Source of the DNA: Acidimicrobiales bacterium
GTDB taxonomy: Bacteria; Actinomycetota; Acidimicrobiia; Acidimicrobiales; DATDAH01
Length of the DNA stretch: 64,000 nt
Assembly: GCA_016794585.1 (NCBI GenBank)
Contig: JAEUJM010000042.1
Coordinates: 94,037-158,036, forward strand
Direction: 5' to 3'
A model generated the notes under the pieces. The model saw only the letters and a list, made by a program, of their open reading frames with translations. It made no database searches and was not told the origin of the DNA. The translations under genes were made by a program, and so were the position numbers. Positions 47,803 to 55,695 of this stretch are shown here, in pieces. The first letter of the stretch is position 1, and the number at the start of each line of letters is the position of its first letter.

Positions 47803-47833
47803 ACGGTAGAGGCTCGAGTTGCTCGAAGGTCAA
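47803..47833 (-). promoter_or_regulatory. MerR-type promoter of ynfA
   Basis: Minus strand TTGACC (47833-47828), a 19-bp spacer with the imperfect palindrome CTTCGAGCAACTCGAG, and TACCGT (47808-47803). The architecture and arm sequence (TTCGAG...CTCGA) match the promoter at 47416-47447, so the same regulator probably acted on both. Confidence 0.72.
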
Positions 47834-48019
47834 GCCGGAAGCACGTCGCCGTCGTCGCCGAACACGCAGTCGCCCGCCGCCCTCGACGAAGCCTGTTGCG
47901 CCTTCTTCAACTTCACCATCACCCGCTACGACGACGAGATCTGGTGGGACATGTCCGTCCCCGACGACGACATCGCCCGTGCGATCCTCGACGAGTACTA
48001 CAACCTTCCCGACACCTTC
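47819..48019 (+). pseudogene. Remnant of a Cys-motif protein (metal-related)
   Basis: A plus-strand frame encodes ALDEACCAFFNFTITRYDDE, then DMSVPDDDIARAILDEYYNL, resembling the EQACCxFFxF domain at the end of the MerR-type protein encoded at 46719-47407. No full gene surrounds it, and the frame then dissolves into unrelated sequence. I interpret it as a fragment of another such gene; a short real protein from the TTG at 47819 is possible. The stretch 48020-48119 holds nothing else I can identify. Confidence 0.4.
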
Positions 48020-48119
48020 GTCAGCCCAAACTGCCCACCGCCACATGCCGCCCATCCGTGGCCGGCAGCGAAAGCGACGCAGCCCACGAGCGAAACCCAC
48101 CGGCGCGACGGCGTCACAA

Positions 48120-48449
48120 TCAGCTTGCTCGTCCGGCGAGGTGGTCGAGGGCGACATCGCGGAGGATGCGGGAGATCTCGCCGCAGTCAGCGGCGGCGAC
48201 GATCTCGTCGCGGGTGCCTGACTCGGGGAAGTCGGCGTAGGCGGTCTCGGCCCAGACCTCGTCGAGAATGTCACTCGGCCGATTGGGGTCGCGGCACCGG
48301 AATGCGGTCGGCGGGGCCAAGTCGACGACGGCAGCGACGAATGCTGCGTCGTCAATCTCGCCGGCGGCACGCCGATCGATGAGAATACGCAGGTCAGATC
48401 GCCCACCTTCAGGGCGAGTGCATGGGCTTCCTGATCGGTCAGCCTCCAC
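48120..48449 (-). CDS. Hypothetical protein
   Basis: A GTG at 48449 opens 109 codons. The product is acidic and helical in its second half (AAGEIDDAAFVAAVVDLAPP, ILDEVWAETAYADFPESGTR, GEISRILRDVALDHL). I see no domain. It overlaps the tail of the 34-residue frame upstream, as if three small genes or one broken gene were here. It could be a fragment of an immunity or antitoxin protein, but nothing supports this directly. Confidence 0.45.
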   Translation of the reverse strand: MEADRSGSPCTRPEGGRSDLRILIDRRAAGEIDDAAFVAAVVDLAPPTAFRCRDPNRPSDILDEVWAETAYADFPESGTRDEIVAAADCGEISRILRDVALDHLAGRAS

Positions 48450-48543
48450 CGTTGGTCAGCCTATTTGCAGCAACGATCAGGGCGGACTCCTCGCGAACGG
48501 GCCAGCGTCGGAACCTCCCGCCCTCACCAGCAGTCATCTCCAT
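48439..48543 (-). CDS. Very short ORF (34 residues), possibly part of a broken gene
   Basis: An ATG at 48543 sharing bases with the previous stop (TGATG) opens MEMTAGEGGRFRRWPVREES and ends at 48439, overlapping the next frame. Its coupling to both neighbours suggests either real translational coupling or a former single gene broken by frameshifts. Product unknown. Confidence 0.3.
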   Translation of the reverse strand: MEMTAGEGGRFRRWPVREESALIVAANRLTNGGG

Positions 48544-48758
48544 CAGACCCGGCCGCACAACGTCGACGGTGCCCACCGTTGAGCCGTCAAGGCAGCTTCC
48601 TCGTAGCCGACGGTCGCCACCGCCCCGGATGGCTCGAGGCGGCCTTCAGCGAGCGCGGCTCGCGCGGTTGGCGGGCCATCGACCAACAGGAGGTCACGGC
48701 CAAGAATTGAGATCGAGCTCACGCTCTCAGCAGGCATCGCAACCTCCTCGTCCGCCAT
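48543..48758 (-). CDS. Hypothetical small protein next to the integrase
   Basis: The ATG at 48758 lies 4 bp after the integrase stop. It has 71 codons (MADEEVAMPAESVSSISILG, then LLVDGPPTARAALAEGR). No recognised family. An AGGAGG-like stretch occurs within its first codons and not at a useful distance upstream. It may be translated by coupling to the integrase. Its downstream frames overlap, so the trio 48120-48758 could be a decaying gene. Confidence 0.4.
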   Translation of the reverse strand: MADEEVAMPAESVSSISILGRDLLLVDGPPTARAALAEGRLEPSGAVATVGYEEAALTAQRWAPSTLCGRV

Positions 48759-48761
48759 ATG

Positions 48762-50066
48762 TCATGCACTGCGACCTCGGCCGGGGCACATGGGTCGCGG
48801 TTCGGAATTGCCACCACGTCGACGGTCACCGCTCTGCCTCCTCGGTCGGCGCGTGTCCTGATCGCCGTCGTCAGGGCGGGCGTCGGGAATGGCCTGATTG
48901 CGCTCGTTCCGGACGAGCAGCGAAAAGGTGTCGGCCGCGGCGGCCTGCATGCCGGGGAGGACGTGCTGGTACACGTTCATGGTGAAGGCGACGTTGGCGT
49001 GGCCGAGGCGTTCGCTGACCACCTTCACGTTCACGCCGGCCTTGAGCAGCAGGGTGGCGTGGGTGTGGCGCAGGTCGTGTAGCGAGATCGCCGGCACGCC
49101 GATCTTGGCGACGGTGCGGTCGAACAGCTGGCTGAAGATGTCCGGGTGCATCGAGGTGCCATCGGCCTTCACGAAGACGAGATCGTCTGGACCGGGCTCG
49201 ACACCGTCGCGTTCCTCGGTGCGGACCTTGTGCCAGTCCTTCAGCACCTGGACGACGTCGTCGTCGACGTCGATGGTGCGCCGGCTCGTGCCCGTCTTCA
49301 CGTCCGAGATCGAGACCTCGTATGCCACCGACACCAGGGCCTGGCGCACCGACACCCGACCGGCGTCGAGGTCGAGGTCCCGCCAGCGCACCCCGAGCAC
49401 CTCGCCTCGACGCATGCCGGTGTGTGCCGCGAAGAAGAAGGCCGGCGCCATGCGGTGCGGCGCGATCGCATCGAGGAACCGGACGAGCTGGTCGATCTCC
49501 CATGCCTTGATCTCGGGACGCTTGCGAGCCTGGAGCGACGGGGCGTCGGCGAGGGCGACGACGTTGCGGACGACGGTGCCCTTGCGCGCGGCGTCGCTCA
49601 GCGCCTTGTTCAACATCACGTGGATGTTGTGCACCGTCTTCGGCGCCAGCCCCTTCGCCGGGCCCTTCTCGCCCGGCCGCTTCTTGCGTCCACTCTTGAG
49701 CAGCGCCGCGTAGAACAGATCGATGTCCTCGGGGCTCAGCTGGTCGAGCGGGCGCTTGCCTAGCGCAGGGATCACGTGCAACTCGATGTTGCGCCGGTAG
49801 GCGTCGTGCGTGCTCTTGCGCAGCCGGGCCTCCTGGACCGGCAGCCACCGTTCGGTCAGGTACTGCCCGAGGGTGAGCTTCTCGCTGACCACGGTCTCGC
49901 CCCGGTGGCTGCGCTTCACGAGCTCGGCCAGCAGCTTCTCGGCGTCGCCGCGCCGTGTGCCCGCCTGGACCCAGCGTCGCCGGTACTGGCCGGTGGCCGG
50001 GTTCACGCCGTCGTAGACGACGGCGTACCACTTCTTGCCCTTCTTCTGGATGGTTCCGCGCATCAT
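48762..50066 (-). CDS. int: Tyrosine recombinase (ICE integrase)
   Basis: The start is taken at MMRGTIQKKGKKW (50066, 434 residues); a longer frame from 50165 adds an atypical Arg-rich leader. An N-terminal AP2-like/SAM-like DNA-binding region (MRGTIQKKGKKWYAVVYDG shortened; LTLGQYLTERWLP) precedes the catalytic domain. There HTGMRRGEVLGVRW gives Arg I, VKTGTSRRTI the Lys, LHDLRHTHATLLL the HxxR, and LGHANVAFTMNVYQHV the second His and the nucleophile Tyr. The C-terminal 45 residues are Arg/Asp-rich and unusual. It integrates the element at the tRNA-fMet whose 3' end lies about 340 bp upstream. Confidence 0.93.
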   Translation of the reverse strand: MMRGTIQKKGKKWYAVVYDGVNPATGQYRRRWVQAGTRRGDAEKLLAELVKRSHRGETVVSEKLTLGQYLTERWLPVQEARLRKSTHDAYRRNIELHVIPALGKRPLDQLSPEDIDLFYAALLKSGRKKRPGEKGPAKGLAPKTVHNIHVMLNKALSDAARKGTVVRNVVALADAPSLQARKRPEIKAWEIDQLVRFLDAIAPHRMAPAFFFAAHTGMRRGEVLGVRWRDLDLDAGRVSVRQALVSVAYEVSISDVKTGTSRRTIDVDDDVVQVLKDWHKVRTEERDGVEPGPDDLVFVKADGTSMHPDIFSQLFDRTVAKIGVPAISLHDLRHTHATLLLKAGVNVKVVSERLGHANVAFTMNVYQHVLPGMQAAAADTFSLLVRNERNQAIPDARPDDGDQDTRRPRRQSGDRRRGGNSEPRPMCPGRGRSA

Positions 50067-50314
50067 CGTCCCCTTCGGATCGAACCGGATGGGGACATCG
50101 AGCAGCGGACGAGGCCGGCGACCCCGCGACGTCCGGCGGGGATCTGGCGCTGCGCCTTCGACCATACGCCTCGAGAACCCGAAGGTCGACCCCCCAGCCC
50201 GCCGAGGCCCCTGCTTCGTCGTCGACGCGGGGCGCTCGGCGATGCCTTCACGAGGGGCTGAGATCCCGTCCCGTGGTGCTGCGTACCGTTGCCGCGTGGT
50301 CCATCCCAGACCAC

Positions 50315-50336
50315 ACAGTAGAAAAAACAGTAGAAA
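50315..50336. repeat. Tandem direct repeat near the attachment region
   Basis: ACAGTAGAAA occurs twice (50315-50324 and 50327-50336), 12 bp apart, in the 340-bp gap between the integrase and the tRNA. Such repeats are typical arm-type integrase or Xis binding sites. The rest of 50067-50314 shows no gene. Confidence 0.5.
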
Positions 50337-50356
50337 TCTGGCTGCTGGGGCATGGG

Positions 50357-50390
50357 AGAGGCCCTCCTCGATGTCTCGAAAAGGGCCTCT
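50357..50390 (-). terminator. Hairpin downstream of tRNA-fMet
   Basis: AGAGGCCCT (50357-50365) and AGGGCCTCT (50382-50390) form a perfect 9-bp inverted repeat with a 16-nt spacer that begins (minus strand) with TTTTCG. It follows the tRNA 3' end by 16 bp and could terminate the tRNA transcript. It may also be part of the attachment region. Confidence 0.45.
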
Positions 50391-50406
50391 GACCAGGTAC
50401 TTCAGT

Positions 50407-50483
<77 letters not shown>

Positions 50484-50528
50484 TCGGGCAGGGTAGCGGC
50501 GGCGCCCCCGGGTCGCCAACCCGCTCGG

Positions 50529-50942
50529 TCAGCCCTTGTGCTGCGCCGCTGCCTCGGCCACGACCTCGGCCAGGACATCGAGGTCGAGGTGCTCGAGGCG
50601 CTTCACCCGGATGCACGACTTGCCCACCGACACCTTTCCGAGTCGGTCGGCGTTGGCCTCCGCGAGGTACTGGTCGCCCTTTGCACCCATCACGTAGATG
50701 CTGAGGGCCTGGGCCCCGTCCATCATCGAGACGACGAAGGTGTCGCCCTCTCGCCCGGACTCGTAGCGGTAGTGGAAGGGCCCGTACCCGAGGAACCGCC
50801 CGTCCCGACCCACCCCGAGGGCCGGCGCCGCCCGCCGGATGGTGGCGTCGACCGCGGCGATGAGCTCCGCCCGCCCTGATCGCGCCTCGGCGATGAACTC
50901 GTCCACCACCGCCGGCCGACTGCTCGATCCACTCCCGGGCAT
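50529..50942 (-). CDS. DUF1801 family protein
   Basis: A 137-residue protein starting at MPGSGSSSRPAVVD. VVDEFIAEARSGRAELIAAV at the start, GYGPFHYRYESGREGDTF and VGKSCIRVKRLEHLDLDVL match DUF1801 (YdhG-like), a YjbR/CyaY-like fold of unknown function. It lies between the tRNA and a MazEF-like pair, the first gene on the chromosomal side of the element boundary. A longer frame to 51089 would overlap the toxin gene and is less likely. Confidence 0.8.
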   Translation of the reverse strand: MPGSGSSSRPAVVDEFIAEARSGRAELIAAVDATIRRAAPALGVGRDGRFLGYGPFHYRYESGREGDTFVVSMMDGAQALSIYVMGAKGDQYLAEANADRLGKVSVGKSCIRVKRLEHLDLDVLAEVVAEAAAQHKG

Positions 50943-50962
50943 GGGTCCGGATGGTAGGTGGG

Positions 50963-51271
50963 TCAACACCCCGTCGCCGCGGCCAGCACCCGGCAGGCTT
51001 CGGCTCGTCGCGCGGGTGACAGCACCGCCACTCGGCGGCGGAACGCCTCGCGCGGCAGGGTGTGGACGTTGTCGAAGTTCACGACGCACTCGGTGGGCAC
51101 ACCGTCGGACACCGGATCGAGTGGTAGTTCGGACAACAGACCACGGACCGTCCGGGTGAGCGCGGCCACCACGACCGCGCCGATGCGATCAGCCACGGGA
51201 TCGCGGGTCAGGACCAGCACCGGGCGATCGCCGCCTGGGGTCGCGGCGAACCAGACCTCACCCCGTTGCAT
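50963..51271 (-). CDS. MazF/PemK-type toxin
   Basis: A 102-residue endoribonuclease toxin starting at MQRGEVWFAATPGGDRPVLV. Features: RGEVWFA, RPVLVLTRD (conserved Arg and Thr), VVVAALTRTVRGL, CVVNFDNVHTLPRE, and LSPARRAEACRVL. This is the MazF fold. It overlaps the antitoxin gene by 14 bp, so the pair is co-translated. Confidence 0.88.
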   Translation of the reverse strand: MQRGEVWFAATPGGDRPVLVLTRDPVADRIGAVVVAALTRTVRGLLSELPLDPVSDGVPTECVVNFDNVHTLPREAFRRRVAVLSPARRAEACRVLAAATGC

Positions 51272-51509
51272 CGGCCCAGTCGGCCCAGTCCTCCGCTGGC
51301 CCCCAGTCGGCGACCGCCGCCAAGGTCGACTCACCCGCATCGAGCGGGATCGTGACCCATGTCTCGGCGTCCCGCTCGCTGTCCAACCGGAGGAGGTGGA
51401 GACGCAGGGCCTCACGCAACAGCTCCGACCGGTCGATCTCCAGCCGGGCCGCCCAGGCCGCCGCCCGGGCGGCAGTCGCTTCGTCGAGCCGGAAGCTGAG
51501 CATCGTCAT
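51258..51509 (-). CDS. Ribbon-helix-helix antitoxin of the MazF pair
   Basis: An 83-residue protein starting at MTMLSFRLDEATAARAAAWA. The N-terminal strand and helix pair (MLSFRLDEATAARA...LEIDRSELLREALRLHLL) is a CopG/RHH DNA-binding dimer; the acidic C-terminus (WGPAEDWADWADATG) is the toxin-binding tail. Order antitoxin then toxin. Confidence 0.82.
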   Translation of the reverse strand: MTMLSFRLDEATAARAAAWAARLEIDRSELLREALRLHLLRLDSERDAETWVTIPLDAGESTLAAVADWGPAEDWADWADATG

Positions 51510-51654
51510 ACAGTTTGACTCTAACGTATGACGCATCCTCGATGCCTCCTGAGGTGGGGTGTGGTGGGGTGGAAGGTCGCACGCCACATGGTGGCGAAGG
51601 GGTCTGACACCGACCGGGAGAGACCGGGACGCCGGATGGGGCAGGCTGGGGGGC

Positions 51655-51918
51655 ATGGACGACGCGCTTCAGGCCCAGCAGACCAGTGCCCGCATCGCCG
51701 ACCTCAACGGGCGGCTCGAGGCCATCGAGTGGAACATCGCCCGGCTGCTCACCCAGGCGGGGATGGCGTGGGAGCAGCCACCGGCGCCCACCGGGCCCGA
51801 CGCCGAGGTGCTCGCGCTCGTGCGGGCGGGCAAGACGATCGAAGCCATCAAGCGCTACCGGGAGATCACCGGCGTCGGCCTGGCGGAGGCCAAGGCCGCG
51901 GTCGAGCAGATGGGCTGA
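51655..51918 (+). CDS. Small protein with ribosomal L7/L12 C-terminal-like domain
   Basis: An 87-residue protein starting at MDDALQAQQTSARIADLNGR. An N-terminal helix, a Pro-rich linker, then VLALVRAGKTIEAIKRYREI and TGVGLAEAKAAVEQMG, which is the L7/L12 C-terminal pattern (IEAIKxxRExTGxGLxEAK). Such stand-alone proteins occur in actinobacteria; function unknown, possibly a stalk mimic. An independent unit. Confidence 0.75.
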   Translation: MDDALQAQQTSARIADLNGRLEAIEWNIARLLTQAGMAWEQPPAPTGPDAEVLALVRAGKTIEAIKRYREITGVGLAEAKAAVEQMG

Positions 51919-51989
51919 GCCGGCCCGTCCGCTCACCTCCGCCACCGGGGTGGCGACGCCCTCCGACGACTCTGAACCTGGACAAACTT

Positions 51990-52014
51990 TATCCGGATAG
52001 TTAGCATCCGGATA
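51990..52014. promoter_or_regulatory. Twin TATCCGGATA operator before the Rrf2 gene
   Basis: TATCCGGATA (51990-51999) and CATCCGGATA (52005-52014) lie 15 bp apart, the second overlapping the first base of the Rrf2 start codon. The full 10-bp palindrome and the half-matched copy fit an autoregulatory Rrf2 binding site. Confidence 0.7.
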
Positions 52015-52520
52015 TGCGACTGGGCGAAGGCGTCGAGTGGGCCATCCACTGCTGCACCCTGCTGGCGATGCTCCCCGAGGGCGTCGCCCTCCCCGCCACC
52101 CGGCTGGCCGAGTACCACGAGGTCACCCCGAGCTACCTGGCCAAGCACCTCCAGGCCCTGCGCGAGGCGGGCATCGTCACGTCGAGCGCGGGACGCCACG
52201 GCGGCTACCGCCTCGCCCGGGACGCCGACGACATCACCCTGCTCGACGTCGTCCTCGCCGTGGAGGGCCGCCAGCGCGCCTTCCGCTGCACCGAGATCCG
52301 CCGCTGCGGCCCCGCCGCCGTCCCCGAGGCGACGTACCCGAAGCCCTGCGGCATCGCCGCCGCCATGCACCGGGCCGAGGACGCCTGGCGGGCGGAGCTG
52401 GCGGCCACCACCGTCGCCGACATGGTCGGCGAGGCGCTGCGCAACGCGCACCCGGCGTCAGTCGAGAAGGGCGGCACCTGGATCCGTTCCATCGCCAACG
52501 CCAGAGGAGGCACCCCATGA
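52014..52520 (+). CDS. Rrf2-family transcriptional regulator
   Basis: A 168-residue winged-helix protein starting at MRLGEGVEWAIHCCTLLAML. The wing/recognition part YHEVTPSYLAKHLQALREAG and GRHGGYRLARD is typical of the family. Cys residues after the HTH (RCTEIRRCGP, KPCGIAAAM: three Cys) lie where Fe-S-binding Rrf2 members have theirs, so it may sense redox or iron; the spacing is like NsrR/RsrR-type but I cannot tell. The downstream gene overlaps its stop (ATGA). It probably binds the palindromes at its own start. Confidence 0.85.
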   Translation: MRLGEGVEWAIHCCTLLAMLPEGVALPATRLAEYHEVTPSYLAKHLQALREAGIVTSSAGRHGGYRLARDADDITLLDVVLAVEGRQRAFRCTEIRRCGPAAVPEATYPKPCGIAAAMHRAEDAWRAELAATTVADMVGEALRNAHPASVEKGGTWIRSIANARGGTP

Positions 52521-53446
52521 CCACCGATCCCAAGCACGTGTTCGTCGCCGGCGCCACCGGGGTGGTGGGCCTGCCGGCCGTGCGTGCGCTCGTCGCCGAC
52601 GGGCACCGCGTCACCGCCGTGGCCCGCTCCCCCGAGAAGGCCGCCGCCCTGCGGGCGCTGGGCGCCGATCCCGTCGCCGTGGACCTCTTCGACGCCGCCG
52701 CGGTCAAGGGCGCCACCGACGGCCACGACGTGATCGTCAACCTCACCACCAAGATCCCGCCGACGGCCAAGGCGTGGCGGGCCGCCGCCTGGGCCGAGAA
52801 CGAGCGCATCCGCCACGAGGTGTCCAACCACCTCGCCGATGCCACCCTCGACCACGGCGCCGAGCGCTACGTGCAGGAGGCCCTCGCCTTCGCCTACGCC
52901 GACCATGGCGACGCGTGGATCGACGAGGACGAGCCCCTTGACCCGCCGCCCGGCCTCGAGGGGGTGCAGCACGCCGAGGCCAACACCGCCCGCGTCACGG
53001 CCGCCGGCGCCGTCGGCGTCGTCCTGCGCTTCGGCAACTTCTACGGCCCCGAGTCGTCCTACACCCACGACACCTTCCGAATGGCCCGTCGGCGCATCAG
53101 CACCGCACTCGGCCCCGGCGACGCCTACTGGTCCCCCGTGCACGCCGACGACGCCGCGACCGCCGTGGCCGCCGCGCTCCGCGCGCCGGCCGGCGCCTAC
53201 AACGTGGTCGACGACGAGCCCCTCACCCGGAACGAGAACGACCGGGCCATCGCCAACGCCCTCGGGGTCGGCCCCCTGCGCCGCCCACCTCGCCCCGTCG
53301 CCCGCTTCGCCGAGGGTCGGGCGCCGATCATGACCCGCTCCGTCCGCGCCTCGAACTCGCGGTTCAAGGAAGCGACCGGCTGGGCGCCGGCGTTCCCCAG
53401 CGTGGTCGAGGGGTGGCCCGCCGTGGTCGCCGCCCTCGACGTCTGA
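52517..53446 (+). CDS. NAD(P)-dependent epimerase/dehydratase (SDR)
   Basis: A 309-residue Rossmann protein: FVAGATGVVGLPAVRALVAD at the N-terminus (GxxGxxG), VDLFDAAAVKGATDGHDVI, then RFGNFYGPESS and YNVVDDEPLTRNE, typical of extended SDR epimerases/reductases. The classical YxxxK catalytic pair is not obvious. It is translated with the Rrf2 regulator (4-bp overlap), which may control it. Substrate unknown. Confidence 0.82.
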   Translation: MTTDPKHVFVAGATGVVGLPAVRALVADGHRVTAVARSPEKAAALRALGADPVAVDLFDAAAVKGATDGHDVIVNLTTKIPPTAKAWRAAAWAENERIRHEVSNHLADATLDHGAERYVQEALAFAYADHGDAWIDEDEPLDPPPGLEGVQHAEANTARVTAAGAVGVVLRFGNFYGPESSYTHDTFRMARRRISTALGPGDAYWSPVHADDAATAVAAALRAPAGAYNVVDDEPLTRNENDRAIANALGVGPLRRPPRPVARFAEGRAPIMTRSVRASNSRFKEATGWAPAFPSVVEGWPAVVAALDV

Positions 53447-53570
53447 CGCACCCGCTCCATTCCGGGACCACCGGGACGTCACCGGCACCACCAGCGTGAT
53501 CCCAGAACGAGGCCGCGGCGCGAAAGGGTCAAACACCGTCGAGGGCGCCGTGCCGGGTGACGCAGTGAGA

Positions 53571-55619
53571 TCAGGTGTCCGCCGCCGTGGCGATGGTGCG
53601 GGCGAGGTCGGCGGCGCCGTGGAACGCGCCGACGAGGGCACCGGGGCCGGCGGCGTCGCCGAGGACGTGGACCCGGGTGGGCGCCACGATCCCGTCGGCC
53701 CATGCGGGCGTCGGCACCGGGACCGGGTCGGCGAGGATCACGGTGTCGACCGCGCGCTCCTGGAGCTCGCCGCCGCCGACATCGACCCGCAGCGTGGACC
53801 CGTCCCACGACGGCGCGGCCCGGGTGAGGAGCTCACCGCCGGCCGCCAGGTAGTCGGCCACCATCCGGGCCCGACCGGGCATGCCCAGCTGGGGCGCCAC
53901 GTAGGCCTCGGCGCTCACCAGCACCACGGTCCGGCCCCGGTCGACCGCGGCGCGGGCGATGGCCAGCCCGGCCTTGCCCACGCCTACCACGGCCACCCGC
54001 GCGCCGACGGTCCCGTCGTCCTCGCGCAGCCAGGCACCCAGGTCGGCCACGCCGAGCGCGCCGGGCAGGGCCGGGTCGGCGGGCTGCCACGACGCGCCGG
54101 TGGCGACCACCACGTCGTCGAACCCCTCGGCGCCGGCCGGGTCGTCGAACGGACGGCCGCAGACGACTTCGACCCCTGCGGCCCGCACCTGGGCCTCCAG
54201 CCAGTCCCGCAGCTGGGCCAGCGGGCCGTCGAGCGCCCCGGCATCGGCCAGGCGCCCCCCGAGGGCACCGGCCGCCTCCTGCAGGCGCACGTCGGCCCCC
54301 GCCCCGGCCAGCAGCCGGGCGACCTCCATCCCCGCGGGCCCTCCCCCGACGACCAGGACCCGTCGCGACCCCCCGAGCGCGAGCGCGGGCTCGGACTCCC
54401 GGCCCAGGTCGGCGTTGATCGAGCACTCGGCGCGCTCGCGCAGGGCGATGTTGCCGATGCACCGGTACTGGTAGGCGCAGGGGCGGATGGCCTCGCGCTC
54501 GCCGCCGGCGAGCAGACGGGGCAGGTCGGGGTCGGCCAGGAGCCGCCGTCCGAAGGCGATCACGTCGGCGCCGCCGTCGGCGAGGATGCGCTCGGCCTCC
54601 TCCGGCTCGTAGCGGCCGTAGGTGATCACGGGCAGACCGGTGCGGCGTCGCACCTCGGCGGCGAAGCCCGGCAGGTCGCCGACGGTGTGGGGCGCGTAGG
54701 AGTCGGTGGCCGACGTGGCCACGTCGGTGTTGGCGTAGGCGGTGACGTGGACAGCGTCGATGCCCGCGGCCTGGGCGAGATCGATGACCGCGCACTGCTC
54801 CTCGAACACCTCGCCGACCTCTCGGTGGTACTCCCGGGCGTTGATGCGCATCCAGAGCGGGAACGTCGCCCCGATCCGCTCGCGGATCGCGCCGATGACC
54901 GTCAGCAGCAGCCGGGCGCGGCCCTCGAGGTCGCCACCCCAGCCGTCGGTCCGGGTGTTGCGGGGGGACAGGAACTGGTCGAGCAGGTAGCCGTGGCCGG
55001 CGTGCAGCTCGAGGCCGTCGTAGCCAGCCCGCACGCAGCGCTCGGCGGCCTCGGCGAAGCGGTCGACCACCCAGGCGATGTCGTCCTCGTCGGCCACCCG
55101 GAAGCCGAGCTCGGCGCCGGGGGCGAGGAACGGGGCGCTCATTGCGGCCATCTCCTCCCGGGGCGCCAGGAAGCTGAGCGCGTCCGGGGACGGCCGGGCG
55201 GGCTCGAAGGGCACGAGCCGCCCCCGGCCCTCGACGAGGTCGAGGAAGGCGTAGAAGCCCATGTGGTTGAGCTGCGCCGCGATGCGGCCCCCTTGGCGGT
55301 GCACGCCGGCGACCAGGCGCTCCATCCCGGGCAGGTAGCGGTCGTCGGAGACCGCGGGCATGCGCTCGTGGTTGGCGCCGTGCGGATAGGCCACGCACGC
55401 GGTGCCCTGGATCAGCAGGCCGGCGCCACCCCGAGCTCGGCGCTCGTAGAAGGCGGCCTCACGGTCGCCGACGCTTCCGTCCTCCTCGCCGAAGAGGATG
55501 CCCATCGGGCACATCGCGATGCGGTTCGGCAGCGTGAGGGTGCCGATGGCCCCGGGGCTGGTGAGGTGGGGGAAGTCCAAGGCGCCGGTCCGTGTCCCGC
55601 TCGCCGTCGCCCGCGGCAC
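53571..55619 (-). CDS. Old-yellow-enzyme/FAD oxidoreductase (2,4-dienoyl-CoA reductase-like)
   Basis: A 682-residue protein in two parts: an N-terminal OYE TIM barrel (about 1-365; NRIAMCPMGILFGEEDG, GYDGLELHAGHGYLLDQFLS, DVIAFGRRLLADPDL) and a C-terminal FAD/NAD(P)-binding part (about 415-680; RRVLVVGGGPAGMEVARLLA). A ferredoxin-like [4Fe-4S] Cys cluster (RPCAYQYRCIGNIALRERAEC) lies between. This is the build of 2,4-dienoyl-CoA reductase, trimethylamine dehydrogenase and enoate reductases. NADH electrons reach an enoate or dienoyl substrate; which one is not deducible. Alternative starts within the first 10 residues exist. Confidence 0.88.
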   Translation of the reverse strand: MPRATASGTRTGALDFPHLTSPGAIGTLTLPNRIAMCPMGILFGEEDGSVGDREAAFYERRARGGAGLLIQGTACVAYPHGANHERMPAVSDDRYLPGMERLVAGVHRQGGRIAAQLNHMGFYAFLDLVEGRGRLVPFEPARPSPDALSFLAPREEMAAMSAPFLAPGAELGFRVADEDDIAWVVDRFAEAAERCVRAGYDGLELHAGHGYLLDQFLSPRNTRTDGWGGDLEGRARLLLTVIGAIRERIGATFPLWMRINAREYHREVGEVFEEQCAVIDLAQAAGIDAVHVTAYANTDVATSATDSYAPHTVGDLPGFAAEVRRRTGLPVITYGRYEPEEAERILADGGADVIAFGRRLLADPDLPRLLAGGEREAIRPCAYQYRCIGNIALRERAECSINADLGRESEPALALGGSRRVLVVGGGPAGMEVARLLAGAGADVRLQEAAGALGGRLADAGALDGPLAQLRDWLEAQVRAAGVEVVCGRPFDDPAGAEGFDDVVVATGASWQPADPALPGALGVADLGAWLREDDGTVGARVAVVGVGKAGLAIARAAVDRGRTVVLVSAEAYVAPQLGMPGRARMVADYLAAGGELLTRAAPSWDGSTLRVDVGGGELQERAVDTVILADPVPVPTPAWADGIVAPTRVHVLGDAAGPGALVGAFHGAADLARTIATAADT

Positions 55620-55695
55620 GGGCGGCGTGGAGGCCCGACCCTACGCCGCCCGACGCACGCGCCCGGACGACGGCGTCCCGGCGGTCCGCTCCGCG

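Larger units (their letters stand above)
1..50406. mobile_element. Integrative and conjugative element (right part; left end outside window)
   Basis: The stretch carries a tyrosine integrase next to the 3' end of a tRNA, an excisionase-like protein, a MobF relaxase, a VirB4-containing secretion operon, a Tad pilus operon, a primase-like protein, a toxin-antitoxin pair and metal/envelope cargo. To the right of the tRNA the genes are ordinary chromosomal ones. The left attachment site is not visible, so size and precise ends are unknown. A large plasmid integrated by the same integrase would look identical. The right boundary is inferred from the tRNA 3' end, not from a seen direct repeat. Confidence 0.85.
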
